A DNA stretch of 64,000 bases, from positions 1-64,000 of the forward strand of contig JAFYPD010000084.1 in the NCBI GenBank assembly GCA_017547685.1, in the 5' to 3' direction. Below, piece by piece: positions 10,993 to 20,286 of this stretch. Position numbers and translations under genes: made by a program. The notes under the pieces are model-generated. The model did no database searches. It worked only from the letters and a program-made list of their open reading frames with translations, and was not told the DNA's origin. Position 1 is the first letter of the stretch. Every line of letters begins with the position of its first letter. This DNA comes from Peptococcaceae bacterium. Its GTDB lineage: Bacteria; Bacillota; Peptococcia; Peptococcales; Peptococcaceae.

Positions 10993-11907
10993 ATGTCCGG
11001 AAAAGAATATACCGCAAAATCTATTGAAGAAGCGCTGGAAAAAGCATTGAATGAAATGATGCTGACTCGCGATGATATCGAGTACGAAGTAGTGGTACAG
11101 CCTTCGAAAGGGTTCCTGGGCTTTGGTCAGCGCGATGCAGTGGTTCGGGTTCAGAAAAAAGTCATTGAAGAATTAAAAGATATCGTTTCTGATATCAAAG
11201 AAGAAAGAAAAGCTTTAGAAAAAGAAAGCGCAGCTGAAGTGGTAAAAGAAGAACCGGCAGTAAAAATACCGGAACAGACAGTGCAGGAGGAAGTAAAATC
11301 TGTTGTGGAGGAAATTCCTGCAGAGATGAAATATGAAGTTCCTGCTGAAGAAACTGTAAAAATGGAAGAGGCTGCGAAAGAAGCACCTGTACAGAAATCT
11401 GCTGATAAAAAAGAAGCACTTGCTCGTGCAGAAGTAAAAGGGAAAGAATTTTTAAGCAAAATTTTTAAAGAAATGAAACTGGATGTTACCATTGATGTGA
11501 AAGAAAAGAATGGCTATCTGGTATTTGATTTAAAAGGTAAAAATTTAGGAATTCTGATTGGCCGCCACGGCGATACACTGGATTCTCTGCAGTTCCTGCT
11601 GAATCTGGTTATCAATGAGAAAAACGGTGCCAAAGTAAAAGGTATCATCGATATCGAAAACTATCGCGCAAAACGGGAAGAAACTCTGATTGGTCTGAGC
11701 CATAAACTGGCTGCAAAAGCAAGAAAAACAGGCCAGAAAGTTGTTCTGGAACCGATGAATCCGCAGGAACGCCGTATTATTCATATGGCACTGCAGAATG
11801 ATCGCCGCGTAAGTACGTACAGCGAAGGGGAAGAACCTTACCGCAAAGTTGTTATCGTTCCGGAAGTAAAAGAAAACAGCCGGAAAGAATATAACAAACA
11901 GGCATAA
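10993..11907 (+). CDS. jag: RNA-binding protein Jag/KhpB (Jag-N, KH, R3H)
   Basis: 304 aa. An N-terminal Jag domain (about 1-55, with GFLGFGQRDAVV) is joined by an acidic/Ala/Val/Lys-rich linker (about 60-140) to a KH domain (LIGRHGDTLDSLQFLLNL) and a C-terminal R3H domain (MNPQERRIIHMAL...STYSEGEEPYR). This is the usual partner of YidC, acting with KhpA on RNA and cell-envelope regulation in Gram-positive bacteria. The ATG at 10993 is preferred to the one at 10984 because AGGAG immediately precedes 10984 and is 9 bases from 10993. Confidence 0.95.
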   Translation: MSGKEYTAKSIEEALEKALNEMMLTRDDIEYEVVVQPSKGFLGFGQRDAVVRVQKKVIEELKDIVSDIKEERKALEKESAAEVVKEEPAVKIPEQTVQEEVKSVVEEIPAEMKYEVPAEETVKMEEAAKEAPVQKSADKKEALARAEVKGKEFLSKIFKEMKLDVTIDVKEKNGYLVFDLKGKNLGILIGRHGDTLDSLQFLLNLVINEKNGAKVKGIIDIENYRAKREETLIGLSHKLAAKARKTGQKVVLEPMNPQERRIIHMALQNDRRVSTYSEGEEPYRKVVIVPEVKENSRKEYNKQA

Positions 11908-11916
11908 AGAATTTAT

Positions 11917-11958
11917 AACAGGCTGAAGCATTTGGATATGCGCAGCCTGTTTTATTTT
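11917..11958 (+). terminator. Terminator after jag
   Basis: AACAGGCTG and CAGCCTGTT pair perfectly over a 17-nt loop and run into TTTATTTTT. Ends the rnpA-jag transcript before mnmE. Confidence 0.75.
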
Positions 11959-12083
11959 TCAGCTGATTATGATAAAATAAAAACAGTATGCGGAATTTTA
12001 GAGATTGTTTCAGATATAACGGGGTTATAAAATGCATTTCGTTATCTGCACGGATTGTACATAGAAAATTGAGGTGAACTGTT

Positions 12084-13466
12084 TTGTTACAACGGGATAC
12101 AATTGCAGCACTGGTAACAGCGATCGGAGAAAGCAGTGTGGGGATTATTCGCATCAGCGGACCGGAGGCTGTGGATATTGCCGCCAGTATTTATCAGGGA
12201 AAATCTGACTTATGCAAATCGGAAAGCCACACCATCCATTATGGATATGTGTATGACAAAAAAAATAATAAAAAAATAGATGAGGCATTATTTTTACTGA
12301 TGCGCGGGCCGCGCAGCTTTACCGGAGAAGATGTGGTAGAGGTGCAGTGCCATGGCGGTATGGTTGTATTAAAACAGGTGCTGGAACTGATTTTATTATC
12401 CGGTGCGCGGCTGGCGGAGCAGGGCGAGTACAGCAAACGGGCCTTTTTAAACGGCCGTCTGGATTTGGCGCAGGCTGAGTCTATTATGGATATTGTGCAG
12501 GCAAAAACAGAGCGCGGTGTGGACCTGGCATTATCTCAGCTGCAGGGCACGTTGTCTGGCATGGTGAAAACGCTGCGGGCTGATTTATTAGAGCTGATTG
12601 CCTTCATCCAGGCCGATATTGATTATCCCGATGATGATATTGAACGGCTGACAACAGAACAGCAGCAGGAACGAATCATTAATCTGAAAGCACAGGTGGA
12701 AGCAGTTCTGAAAAATGCCCGGAAAGGTAAAATGATTCGGGACGGGCTGCGTGTGGTTATTGCCGGTAAACCGAATGTGGGTAAATCCAGCCTGTTAAAT
12801 GCGCTGCTTGGGCAGGAACGGGCTATTGTAACCGATATTCCCGGCACAACCCGTGATGTGATTGAAGAATATATCAATCTGAATGGGATTCCGCTGAAAA
12901 TTGTGGATACTGCCGGCATTCGGGAAACCGACAATGTGGTGGAGCAGATTGGTGTGGACAAAGCCCAGCAGTTTATGCGCAATGCTGATTTAGTACTGTA
13001 TGTTGTGGATGCGGTGCAGGGTCTGACCGAACAGGACAGCCAGATGATGGCTGACATTCAGAATCGGCCTGTGATTTATCTGCTGAATAAGAGCGATGTA
13101 GGCATCAGCGATGCAGTGCGGCAGCAGCTGAAAGATGCCATCGGCGATGCACCGGTGCTGGAAATTTCCGCCCGGGAAAAAATCGGTCTGGAACAGCTGG
13201 AAGAAAAAATCACAGATTTATTCTTTGCCGGTACACTGGAAGTCAGCAGTGATATTATGGTGACCAATGTGCGCCATATTCAGATTTTAGAGGAAAGTAT
13301 GGCCCATATGGATGGATTCCTGGCCGGTATTATGATGGGATTATCCGTTGACTTTTTAGTGATTGATTTACAGAATGCGTGGGAGAAACTGGGCAAGATT
13401 ACCGGGGAAACCGTGGAGGAAGATTTACTGGATCAGATTTTTTCTAAGTTCTGTCTGGGAAAATAA
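12084..13466 (+). CDS. mnmE: tRNA uridine-5-carboxymethylaminomethyl GTPase MnmE
   Basis: 460 aa GTPase that with MnmG modifies U34 of tRNAs reading split codon boxes. The N-terminal tetrahydrofolate-binding domain starts DTIAALVTAIGESSVGIIRISG. The G domain has G1 GKPNVGKSSLLN, G2/G3 GTTRD and DTAG, and G4 NKSD. The C-terminus ends FCLGK with the essential cysteine. The start is TTG, with GAGGTGA upstream; no later start would keep the conserved N-terminus. Confidence 0.97.
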   Translation: MLQRDTIAALVTAIGESSVGIIRISGPEAVDIAASIYQGKSDLCKSESHTIHYGYVYDKKNNKKIDEALFLLMRGPRSFTGEDVVEVQCHGGMVVLKQVLELILLSGARLAEQGEYSKRAFLNGRLDLAQAESIMDIVQAKTERGVDLALSQLQGTLSGMVKTLRADLLELIAFIQADIDYPDDDIERLTTEQQQERIINLKAQVEAVLKNARKGKMIRDGLRVVIAGKPNVGKSSLLNALLGQERAIVTDIPGTTRDVIEEYINLNGIPLKIVDTAGIRETDNVVEQIGVDKAQQFMRNADLVLYVVDAVQGLTEQDSQMMADIQNRPVIYLLNKSDVGISDAVRQQLKDAIGDAPVLEISAREKIGLEQLEEKITDLFFAGTLEVSSDIMVTNVRHIQILEESMAHMDGFLAGIMMGLSVDFLVIDLQNAWEKLGKITGETVEEDLLDQIFSKFCLGK

Positions 13467-13486
13467 TATTTCCTGGAGAAAATTAT

Positions 13487-13687
13487 ATGTTAAATATATT
13501 TGTAACATTATGTTTAACTCTGCCAGTATATATTTTTTGTTTAACAGTTTTCTATTTCATAATTAAATGGGCTGTAAAAAATGGAATAAAAGAAGCCTTT
13601 CGGGATATGAAAGGTACAAAAAGCGAAGAAGTATATATTGAAAATCTTCAAAAAAAATTTAATGAAAATAAAAATGAAGTTGAATGA
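13487..13687 (+). CDS. Small single-pass membrane protein, unknown
   Basis: 66 aa: a hydrophobic segment at about residues 4-27, then KWAVKNGIKEAF and a charged tail. GGAG lies 10 bases before the ATG. It sits between mnmE (20 bp) and mnmG (11 bp), so it is in the tRNA-modification operon. The pattern of one membrane helix followed by a VK-GI-EA motif recalls small uncharacterised Bacillota proteins (possibly DUF6019-like); that link is from memory and weak. Confidence 0.65.
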   Translation: MLNIFVTLCLTLPVYIFCLTVFYFIIKWAVKNGIKEAFRDMKGTKSEEVYIENLQKKFNENKNEVE

Positions 13688-13698
13688 GGTGAGTTTTT

Positions 13699-15597
13699 AT
13701 GCCGATTGAATATATTGCAGATGAATATGATGTGATTGTGGTGGGGGCTGGCCATGCAGGCTGCGAGGCTGCGCTGGCTGCGGCCCGTATGGGGCATAAA
13801 ACACTGATTGTGACAGTGGATATGAGCAACATTGCCTTTATGCCGTGTAATCCGTCCATCGGCGGGCCGGCAAAAGGGCATCTGGTTCGTGAAATCGATG
13901 CACTGGGCGGCGAGATGGGACGTAATATTGATAAAACACAGATTCAGGTTCGTATGCTGAACACCACAAAAGGGCCGGCGGTACATTCGCTGCGGGCGCA
14001 GGCTGATAAATATGAATATCAGGTGGAAATGACAAAAACACTGCAGACACAGGATCATCTGGCAGTGAAACAGATGATTGTAGACCGTCTGGTCGTAGAA
14101 GATGGTGTGGTAAAAGGTGTGGTTGGTCAGACTGGTGCCACCTATCTGGCAAAGGCTGTGATTCTGGCTACCGGTACTTATCTGAAAGGCCGTGTGATTA
14201 TCGGCGAATATTCCGAAGAGTGCGGGCCAAACGGACAGCGTTCTGCCAAATTATTATCTGGCAATATGAAAGAACTTGGCTTAAAAATTGTACGGTTCAA
14301 AACCGGCACACCGGCTCGTGTGGATAAACGTACTGTGGATTTCAGTAAAATGTACCGGCAGGACGGCGATGACAATTTATTTTTCTCCTTCCTGACCGAA
14401 GAGAGCAATCAGAACGAAATGCAGCCTTGCTGGCTGACCTATACCAACGAGAAGACCCATCAGATTATCCGTGACAATCTGAGCCGTTCTCCGTTATTCT
14501 CCGGCTTTATCGAAGGAACCGGCCCGCGTTACTGCCCGTCTATTGAGGATAAAATTGTACGGTTCAGCGATAAGAGTCAGCATCAATTGTTTGTGGAACC
14601 GGAAGGTTTAAATACACAGGAGATGTATGTGCAGGGATTTTCGTCCAGTCTGCCGGAGGAAGTACAGCTGCAGATGATTCGCACCATTCCTGGCCTGGAA
14701 CAGGTGGAAATGATGCGTCCGGCTTATGCCATTGAATACGATTGCATTGACCCGTTACAGCTGAAACCATCACTGGAAACCAAAGTGATTGAAAATCTGT
14801 TCACAGCCGGACAGATTAACGGCACATCAGGTTATGAGGAAGCGGCAGCCCAGGGTCTGATGGCCGGTATTAATGCGTGCCTCAAACTGGAAGGCAGAGA
14901 ACCGCTGATTTTAAAACGCTATGAAGGATATATTGGCGTGTTAATTGATGATTTAGTAACAAAAGGGACAAACGAACCGTATCGTATGCTGACCTCCCGT
15001 GCAGAATATCGGTTACTGCTGCGTCAGGATAACGCCGATTTGCGATTAACAGAAAAGGGCCGTGCAGTCGGTTTGGTAAATGATGAACGCTATGCATCTT
15101 TCTGTGCCAGAAAGGCTGCCATTGAGGAAGAAATTGAACGGCTGAGCCATACAACAGTATCCTGTAATCTGCAGGAAATGCAGGATATTCTGGCAGAGCG
15201 GGGCAGTGCGCCGTTGAAACACGGTTTACCGGCTTCTGAATTATTAAAACGTCCGGAAGTATTTTATAATGACCTGATTACTGTTGGCATCGGACGGGAT
15301 GATTTACCGGCAAATGTGAAAGAACAGGTGGAAGTGCAGATTAAATATGAGGGTTATATCAAAATGCAGATGGATCAGGTTTCCCGCATGGAAAAAATCG
15401 AAAACCGCCGTCTGCCGGAAGATTTAGATTACAGTCTCATTACAGGGCTGCGCAATGAAGCAAAACAGAAATTGAATAACATTAAACCGGTATCGGTGGG
15501 ACAGGCCTCCCGTATTTCCGGTGTATCACCGGCTGATATTTCTGTATTGCTGGTTTATTTAGAACAGCAGCGTCGTCGGGAAGGAGCAACCGAATGA
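13699..15597 (+). CDS. mnmG: tRNA uridine-5-carboxymethylaminomethyl synthesis enzyme MnmG
   Basis: 632 aa FAD- and NADH-dependent partner of MnmE. The dinucleotide-binding motif [19 protein letters not shown] is at about residues 13-31. The GidA signatures [16 protein letters not shown] and [16 protein letters not shown] and the C-terminal helical domain are present. Its stop overlaps the rsmG start by 4 bp, so translation is probably coupled. Confidence 0.97.
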   Translation: MPIEYIADEYDVIVVGAGHAGCEAALAAARMGHKTLIVTVDMSNIAFMPCNPSIGGPAKGHLVREIDALGGEMGRNIDKTQIQVRMLNTTKGPAVHSLRAQADKYEYQVEMTKTLQTQDHLAVKQMIVDRLVVEDGVVKGVVGQTGATYLAKAVILATGTYLKGRVIIGEYSEECGPNGQRSAKLLSGNMKELGLKIVRFKTGTPARVDKRTVDFSKMYRQDGDDNLFFSFLTEESNQNEMQPCWLTYTNEKTHQIIRDNLSRSPLFSGFIEGTGPRYCPSIEDKIVRFSDKSQHQLFVEPEGLNTQEMYVQGFSSSLPEEVQLQMIRTIPGLEQVEMMRPAYAIEYDCIDPLQLKPSLETKVIENLFTAGQINGTSGYEEAAAQGLMAGINACLKLEGREPLILKRYEGYIGVLIDDLVTKGTNEPYRMLTSRAEYRLLLRQDNADLRLTEKGRAVGLVNDERYASFCARKAAIEEEIERLSHTTVSCNLQEMQDILAERGSAPLKHGLPASELLKRPEVFYNDLITVGIGRDDLPANVKEQVEVQIKYEGYIKMQMDQVSRMEKIENRRLPEDLDYSLITGLRNEAKQKLNNIKPVSVGQASRISGVSPADISVLLVYLEQQRRREGATE

Positions 15598-16304
15598 AAG
15601 ATATTTTAAATCAGGCATTTACCAGTGAGGGCTTCAATCTGACAGAACAGCAGAATAAACAGTTTGTGACCTATTTTGATATGCTCATTGACTGGAACCA
15701 GAAAATCAATTTAACAGCCATCGAGGAACCGACAGAGGTTGCCTATAAACATTTTGTGGATTCGGCCTGTTTAATGCGTGTGGTTCCCGATTTAAAACAC
15801 AAAACTATGATTGATATCGGCACCGGAGCCGGGTTTCCGGGGGTGCCGTTAAATATTATGGAGCCCGAATTATATGTCACCTTATTTGATTCGCTGAATA
15901 AAAGGATTCTCTTTTTGCAGGAATTATGCAAAGCATTGGAATTAAAAAATATTCGCGCTGTGCATGGCCGCGCCGAAGAGTTTGGTATTAAACCGGATTA
16001 TCGCCAGCAGTTTGACATTGCCACTGCACGAGCTGTCGCCCGTATGCCGGTATTACTGGAAATCTGCCTGCCGTTCGTGAAAAAGGGTGGCATCTTCATT
16101 GCATTAAAGGGCCCGGAACTGGAAAATGAAATCAAAGAGAGCAACAACGCATTAAAAGAACTGGGCGGTAAAGTGGTGGATGTGCAGCAGTTTACTCTGG
16201 CCGATGGTGCTTATACCCGCAATCTGGCTGTGATTGAAAAAATAAAAGATACACCGAAAAAATATCCGCGCAAAGCAGGAACACCACAGAAAAAACCGCT
16301 GTAA
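15594..16304 (+). CDS. rsmG: 16S rRNA (guanine-527-N7) methyltransferase RsmG
   Basis: 236 aa S-adenosylmethionine-dependent enzyme methylating G527 of 16S rRNA (the Gram-positive G535 position). Key motifs: [19 protein letters not shown], the SAM-binding [13 protein letters not shown] near residue 73, and the [12 protein letters not shown] segment. Loss of this enzyme is known to give low-level streptomycin resistance in other species. Starts within the mnmG stop (ATGA). Confidence 0.97.
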   Translation: MKDILNQAFTSEGFNLTEQQNKQFVTYFDMLIDWNQKINLTAIEEPTEVAYKHFVDSACLMRVVPDLKHKTMIDIGTGAGFPGVPLNIMEPELYVTLFDSLNKRILFLQELCKALELKNIRAVHGRAEEFGIKPDYRQQFDIATARAVARMPVLLEICLPFVKKGGIFIALKGPELENEIKESNNALKELGGKVVDVQQFTLADGAYTRNLAVIEKIKDTPKKYPRKAGTPQKKPL

Positions 16305-16316
16305 GGGGGTTGTGAA

Positions 16317-17015
16317 ATGCCCACATCAAATTGTCTGATTTGCGGTGCAGAACTGGAATATGATAATACACCGCGTAAGATGGCGTGTGCCATCTGCGGG
16401 AAGGAATATGAAACCACAGCTGCGTGTAAATCCGGCCATTTTATCTGCGACAGCTGTCATATGGAAAAGGGGATTGCGTTAATTAAAGCATTCTGTGCTG
16501 ATACCAGAAGTAGAAATCCAATCGCAATTATGCAGCAGATTATGGCGAAGCCGGAGATTTATATGCACGGGCCGGAACATCATGTTCTGGTGGGTGCGGC
16601 TTTATTATCGGCGTATAAAAACAGCGGGGGTAAGATTGATTTGGAATATGCGCTGTCCGAAATGATTCGCCGCGGGCAGCAGGTGCCGGGCGGTGCCTGC
16701 GGATTCTGGGGATGCTGCGGTGCTGGTGTCAGTGCCGGAATTTTTATCAGCATCATTACGGAAGCAACGCCGCTGCACAAAGAGGAGTGGGGCATGGCAA
16801 ATCAGATGACTGCCAGAGCATTGCAGGCCATTGGAAATCTGGGCGGCCCGCGCTGCTGTAAACGGGATTCCTTTGTTTCAGTGTGGGAAGCGGTGCAATT
16901 TGTGCAGGAACAGTTTGCTGTCCAGATGGAGATGCCGGAATCAGTCGTCTGCGGTTTTTCAGCATTTAATGAGCAGTGTAAAAAAGAGGATTGTCCTTTT
17001 TATCCGGCTGTCTAA
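16317..17015 (+). CDS. Cys-rich DUF5714-type protein
   Basis: 232 aa. The N-terminus carries CLICG, CAICG and CDSCH pairs that look like a zinc- or iron-binding ribbon. A Gly/Cys-rich segment around residues 122-140 (GGACGFWGCCGAGVSAG) and CKKEDCPFYP at the end follow. I recall this arrangement as DUF5714, found in anaerobes and archaea, often near methyltransferases or radical SAM proteins. Located 12 bp after rsmG and in the same direction. Function unknown; a metal or redox role is inferred from the cysteines. Confidence 0.75.
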   Translation: MPTSNCLICGAELEYDNTPRKMACAICGKEYETTAACKSGHFICDSCHMEKGIALIKAFCADTRSRNPIAIMQQIMAKPEIYMHGPEHHVLVGAALLSAYKNSGGKIDLEYALSEMIRRGQQVPGGACGFWGCCGAGVSAGIFISIITEATPLHKEEWGMANQMTARALQAIGNLGGPRCCKRDSFVSVWEAVQFVQEQFAVQMEMPESVVCGFSAFNEQCKKEDCPFYPAV

Positions 17016-17125
17016 TCAAATGATATGTTGCAATAAATTAAACTGTAAAAAGCAGGAAATTATAAATCAATCGAGAAATACTTGTTATACGATTTTTACA
17101 ATTGATATAGAAAAGGAACATGTTT

Positions 17126-18154
17126 ATGCTAAAAACCATACGGCATTTGTTTCAGGAGGAACTAGCGGATGTAACTGCCATGGAATCCGGAAAAGAAACA
17201 ACAGCAGAAGAACCATTGACTGCGGAGGAACCTGAAAGTATTGTAACAGAACAGGTTCAGGAAGGGACGACAGAAGATACAATTGCATATATACCAGAAG
17301 AAAATGCGGCAGAACAGAACGAGGAACTGATGGACGAAGAAAATAAAAGTGAAACAATTCTGGAATTATCTATTGCAGATATTCAGCCGAATCCGTTTCA
17401 GCCACGTCTTTATTTTGACCCGACCCAGCTGGAGGAACTGGCCAGCTCTATCCGGGAATATGGTGTGCTGCAGCCGGTGATTGTGCGCGTGGTGGATGGC
17501 AGATATCAGCTGGTGAGCGGGGAGCGTCGGTTCCGCGCCAGCAGACTGGCAGAAAAAGAAACCATTCCTGCTCTGGTGCGTCAGCTGAGTGACCGCGAAG
17601 TTGCCGAGATGGCACTGATTGAAAATTTGCAGCGGGAGGATTTGAACTATTTTGAAGAGGCGGAAGGCTATGCCCGTCTGATTCAGGAGTTTCAGATTAC
17701 CCAGGAGGAAGTAGCCAGAAAGATGGGGAAAAGTCAGCCGACCATCGCCAATAAACTGCGTCTGCTGCAGATTTCTGAACGCGTGCGCCGTGAAATTTCT
17801 GTGGATGTTATCACAGAGCGTCATGTTCGTTCGCTGCTCAAATTAAAAAACGAAGACCAGCAGCTGGATGTATTGCATCGCATTTATGAAAAAAATCTGA
17901 ACGTGCGCCAGACTGATGATTATATTGAAACCTTGCTGATTGCCGAAGAAAAAAATATCCGCGAGCAGAAAAAAAAGAAAATGATGAAAGCCATCAAGGA
18001 TATGAAAATCTTTGTGAATACCATCAAAGGCACTGTGAAAACTATTCAGGATGCCGGGATGCCTGCGGAAATTATCGAAAATGAAAATGATGACTATATG
18101 GAAGTGGTCATTCGTTTACCGAAGAAGGATTTACAGCAGGATATGGCGCAGTAA
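17126..18154 (+). CDS. noc: Noc-type ParB-family nucleoid occlusion protein
   Basis: 342 aa ParB/Noc CTPase-clamp family protein. A short amphipathic N-terminus (MLKTIRHLFQEEL), suited to membrane targeting as in Noc, is followed by an acidic linker (about 20-75), the ParB N-domain with the CTP-binding patch SGERRFRAS, the helix-turn-helix KMGKSQPTIANKLRLL and the Noc-like ITERHVRSLL segment. The last two differ from the true ParB at 36722 (KSRSAIANTTRLL, LTVGHVRPML). Position after rsmG matches Bacillus noc. The second ATG is chosen because AAGGA is 8 bases from it and only 2 from the first. Noc-binding-like palindromes occur in the window at 33937, 33996, 56438 and 56476. Confidence 0.85.
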   Translation: MLKTIRHLFQEELADVTAMESGKETTAEEPLTAEEPESIVTEQVQEGTTEDTIAYIPEENAAEQNEELMDEENKSETILELSIADIQPNPFQPRLYFDPTQLEELASSIREYGVLQPVIVRVVDGRYQLVSGERRFRASRLAEKETIPALVRQLSDREVAEMALIENLQREDLNYFEEAEGYARLIQEFQITQEEVARKMGKSQPTIANKLRLLQISERVRREISVDVITERHVRSLLKLKNEDQQLDVLHRIYEKNLNVRQTDDYIETLLIAEEKNIREQKKKKMMKAIKDMKIFVNTIKGTVKTIQDAGMPAEIIENENDDYMEVVIRLPKKDLQQDMAQ

Positions 18155-18158
18155 AAAT

Positions 18159-18174
18159 TGTTTCACGTGAAACA
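18159..18174. other. parS site
   Basis: Perfect TGTTTCACGTGAAACA, the Spo0J/ParB centromere-like palindrome. It starts 5 bp after the noc stop and is the parS closest to oriC. Confidence 0.95.
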
Positions 18175-18202
18175 ATGCAGGATACTATAAGGAAGATGAC
18201 AG

Positions 18203-18685
18203 ATGATTTTGAGAAATGCAACGATACAGGATTTAGATATTCTTGCTTTGGTGGAATCCATTTGTTTTCCGCAGGCGGAGGCGGCCAGCAAAGAAACCAT
18301 CGGTGAACGGTTAGCCGTTTATCCGAATCATTTCTGGGTAATTGCAGATGGTGATACAATTATCGGCTTTATTGACGGGCCGGTGGTGAATCAGCCGAAT
18401 ATCGTGGATGAAATGTTTGAAAATGCACAGATGCATGCGGAAGATGGATTGTATCAGAGCGTGTTCGGGTTGAGTGTGCTGCCTGAATATCGCAGAAACG
18501 GATATGCGGCGAAGCTGATGCGTGCGCTGATTGCGGATGCTCGCAATGCCGGCAGAAAAGGATGTATCTTAACATGCAAAGAACATCTGGTTTCGTATTA
18601 TGCAAAGTTTGGATATCGGAATCAGGGCGTATCTGCATCAGTACATGGCGGTGCTGTGTGGTATGATATGCTGCTGGAATTTTAA
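18203..18685 (+). CDS. GNAT family N-acetyltransferase
   Basis: 160 aa. GCN5-type fold with the acetyl-CoA motif LSVLPEYRRNGYAAKLM near residues 92-108 and the C-terminal YYAKFGYR typical of the superfamily. The N-terminal start ILRNATIQDLDILALVESICFP resembles arylalkylamine or small-molecule acetyltransferases. Substrate cannot be told from sequence. AGGAAG is 7 bases before the ATG. Confidence 0.85.
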   Translation: MILRNATIQDLDILALVESICFPQAEAASKETIGERLAVYPNHFWVIADGDTIIGFIDGPVVNQPNIVDEMFENAQMHAEDGLYQSVFGLSVLPEYRRNGYAAKLMRALIADARNAGRKGCILTCKEHLVSYYAKFGYRNQGVSASVHGGAVWYDMLLEF

Positions 18686-18698
18686 AAGAGAAAAAGAT

Positions 18699-18740
18699 AA
18701 CGGGATGTCATCATTTTTATGCGATGGCATCCCGTTTTTT
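18699..18740 (+). terminator. Terminator after the acetyltransferase gene
   Basis: AACGGGATG and CATCCCGTT pair with an extended stem and are followed by TTTTTT. Confidence 0.85.
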
Positions 18741-18768
18741 ACGATAGTATATTGAAATAGAATTTTGA

Positions 18769-19101
18769 TTAATGTGTAAATTCCAGTACTTTCACATTTT
18801 CTCCGGCTTCTTTTTTTATCAGCTCCAGCATTTTTTCAGCGTTTGGACAGGCAAAACCAATCGGGCTTCCTTTGCAGATACAGGATGCCAGTGCAATGGT
18901 GTCGGCACCACGTTTTATCAGTTCGCGGGTACGTAGTATAGCTTTTTTGCCAGGGCAGCCGCCGCAATTAATAAATCCAACGATTTCGATTGGTTCTGTG
19001 ATGCCTTCAAATGCGCCTTTTCGTTCTGCAATCATTTTAAAATCACTGGTACCAGGGCAGAAATCTTCTGTCTGCATACAACGAATAATTCCAACTTTCA
19101 T
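18769..19101 (-). CDS. CGGC-domain metal-binding protein
   Basis: 110 aa. MKVGIIRCMQTEDFCPGTSDF, then the name-giving INCGGCPGKKA and a later CICKGSPIGFACPN. The CGGC domain is a small Cys-rich, presumed metal-binding domain frequent in anaerobes; no biochemical role is established that I know of. GGGAGG precedes the ATG. Monocistronic and convergent with the acetyltransferase gene. Confidence 0.85.
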   Translation of the reverse strand: MKVGIIRCMQTEDFCPGTSDFKMIAERKGAFEGITEPIEIVGFINCGGCPGKKAILRTRELIKRGADTIALASCICKGSPIGFACPNAEKMLELIKKEAGENVKVLEFTH

Positions 19102-19208
19102 GTTAAATTACCTCCCTGTTATTTACTGAAACTATTGTAACAAAGTTAAATAGGAATTACAATAAAAATCACTATGTAAGATAGGAATTTAATAGATAGA
19201 ATGCTTAC

Positions 19209-19243
19209 AAAAAAAACGCTCACCATGTAAGGTAAGCGTTTTG
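19209..19243 (-). terminator. Terminator after the glycosyltransferase gene
   Basis: On the minus strand AAACGCTTACC and GGTGAGCGTTT form a stem followed by eight T residues, just after the stop at 19248. Confidence 0.85.
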
Positions 19244-19247
19244 TATA

Positions 19248-20273
19248 TCAGTTGAAGCCGTAGATTTTCTGAGAAATTTTGTAGCACAGTTCGGCAAATT
19301 TGCGGCCGACTGGTGTTTTTGCGGTCATCACGCGTCCAAATAAATCGTAGCGCAGTTTTTTATACATGCGGGGATTGCTCAGCTGCAGGTATTCCCACAG
19401 TTCTTCCCGTTTTTTCAGATTTTCTTCCTCATGAGACAGAATGAGCATGATAGATGAAATAACCATCATAATTTCAAGATAGTTGTACATATACTGGCGC
19501 AGTTTTTTGTTAGGCACCATGTTTTTGTCGGATAAATCATAATAGTCAATCATCAGTTTATTGACGCGCAGCTGCTGGTCGATACGTTTAATCATAACTT
19601 TTTCGTTCACCGACTGGTCATTGCGGCCGATGAAGTAATGATAGAAATCAACATCTAAATAGTAGATGGTTTTTACCGCCGGCAGCGGCTGATACACAAA
19701 GATGTTGTCCACATAGAAGGTGTGTTTTGGAAGCTCCAGTTTACAATCGCGCAGCATCTGGGTGCGGTAAATCACAGAATGCATCAGAATATACTGCCCT
19801 TTTTTGAAATGGCCAATCTGGTCCCAGGTGAAAATCTGATTCTGCGGCAGCACAGAGCGATAGTTCATTACTTTTTTGAACGATGCGCCCTGTTTATCGT
19901 AAACAAAGTTGGAAATGAGCATGTCCAGCTGCACGTTGTCAGTGAGCATCTGTTTTAACAGTGCAAGGATTTCTTTATAGGCTTTTGTGTCAACCCAGTC
20001 GTCGCTGTCTACCACTTTGAAGTAAGCACCGGTTGCATTGCGGAGCCCTGCGTTTACTGCTTCGCCGTGGCCGCCGTTTTCCTGATGGACAGCACGTACG
20101 ATATTTGGATATTTTGCCGCATATTCATCAGCAATGCGGGCGGTACCGTCTTTGGAACCGTCGTTGACAACCAGAATTTCTACATCTTCGCCGCCAACCA
20201 GCAGAGATTCGATGCAGTTTGCCATATAAGCTTCCGAGTTGTAGGAAGGAATTGCAATGGATAAAACTTTCAT
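19248..20273 (-). CDS. Family 2 glycosyltransferase
   Basis: 341 aa. GT-A fold of GT2: SIAIPSYNSEAYMANCIESL at the N-terminus, the nucleotide-binding VVNDGSKDGT, GGHGEAVNAGL and the DXD-like motif VVDSDDWVD. The C-terminal third is helical and basic. No membrane segments, so a cytoplasmic or peripheral enzyme. It follows the UDP-galactopyranose mutase gene by 13 bp, suggesting it uses UDP-galactofuranose or works on the same surface glycan; that is inference. Confidence 0.88.
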   Translation of the reverse strand: MKVLSIAIPSYNSEAYMANCIESLLVGGEDVEILVVNDGSKDGTARIADEYAAKYPNIVRAVHQENGGHGEAVNAGLRNATGAYFKVVDSDDWVDTKAYKEILALLKQMLTDNVQLDMLISNFVYDKQGASFKKVMNYRSVLPQNQIFTWDQIGHFKKGQYILMHSVIYRTQMLRDCKLELPKHTFYVDNIFVYQPLPAVKTIYYLDVDFYHYFIGRNDQSVNEKVMIKRIDQQLRVNKLMIDYYDLSDKNMVPNKKLRQYMYNYLEIMMVISSIMLILSHEEENLKKREELWEYLQLSNPRMYKKLRYDLFGRVMTAKTPVGRKFAELCYKISQKIYGFN

Positions 20274-20286
20274 AAGTACCTCCCGA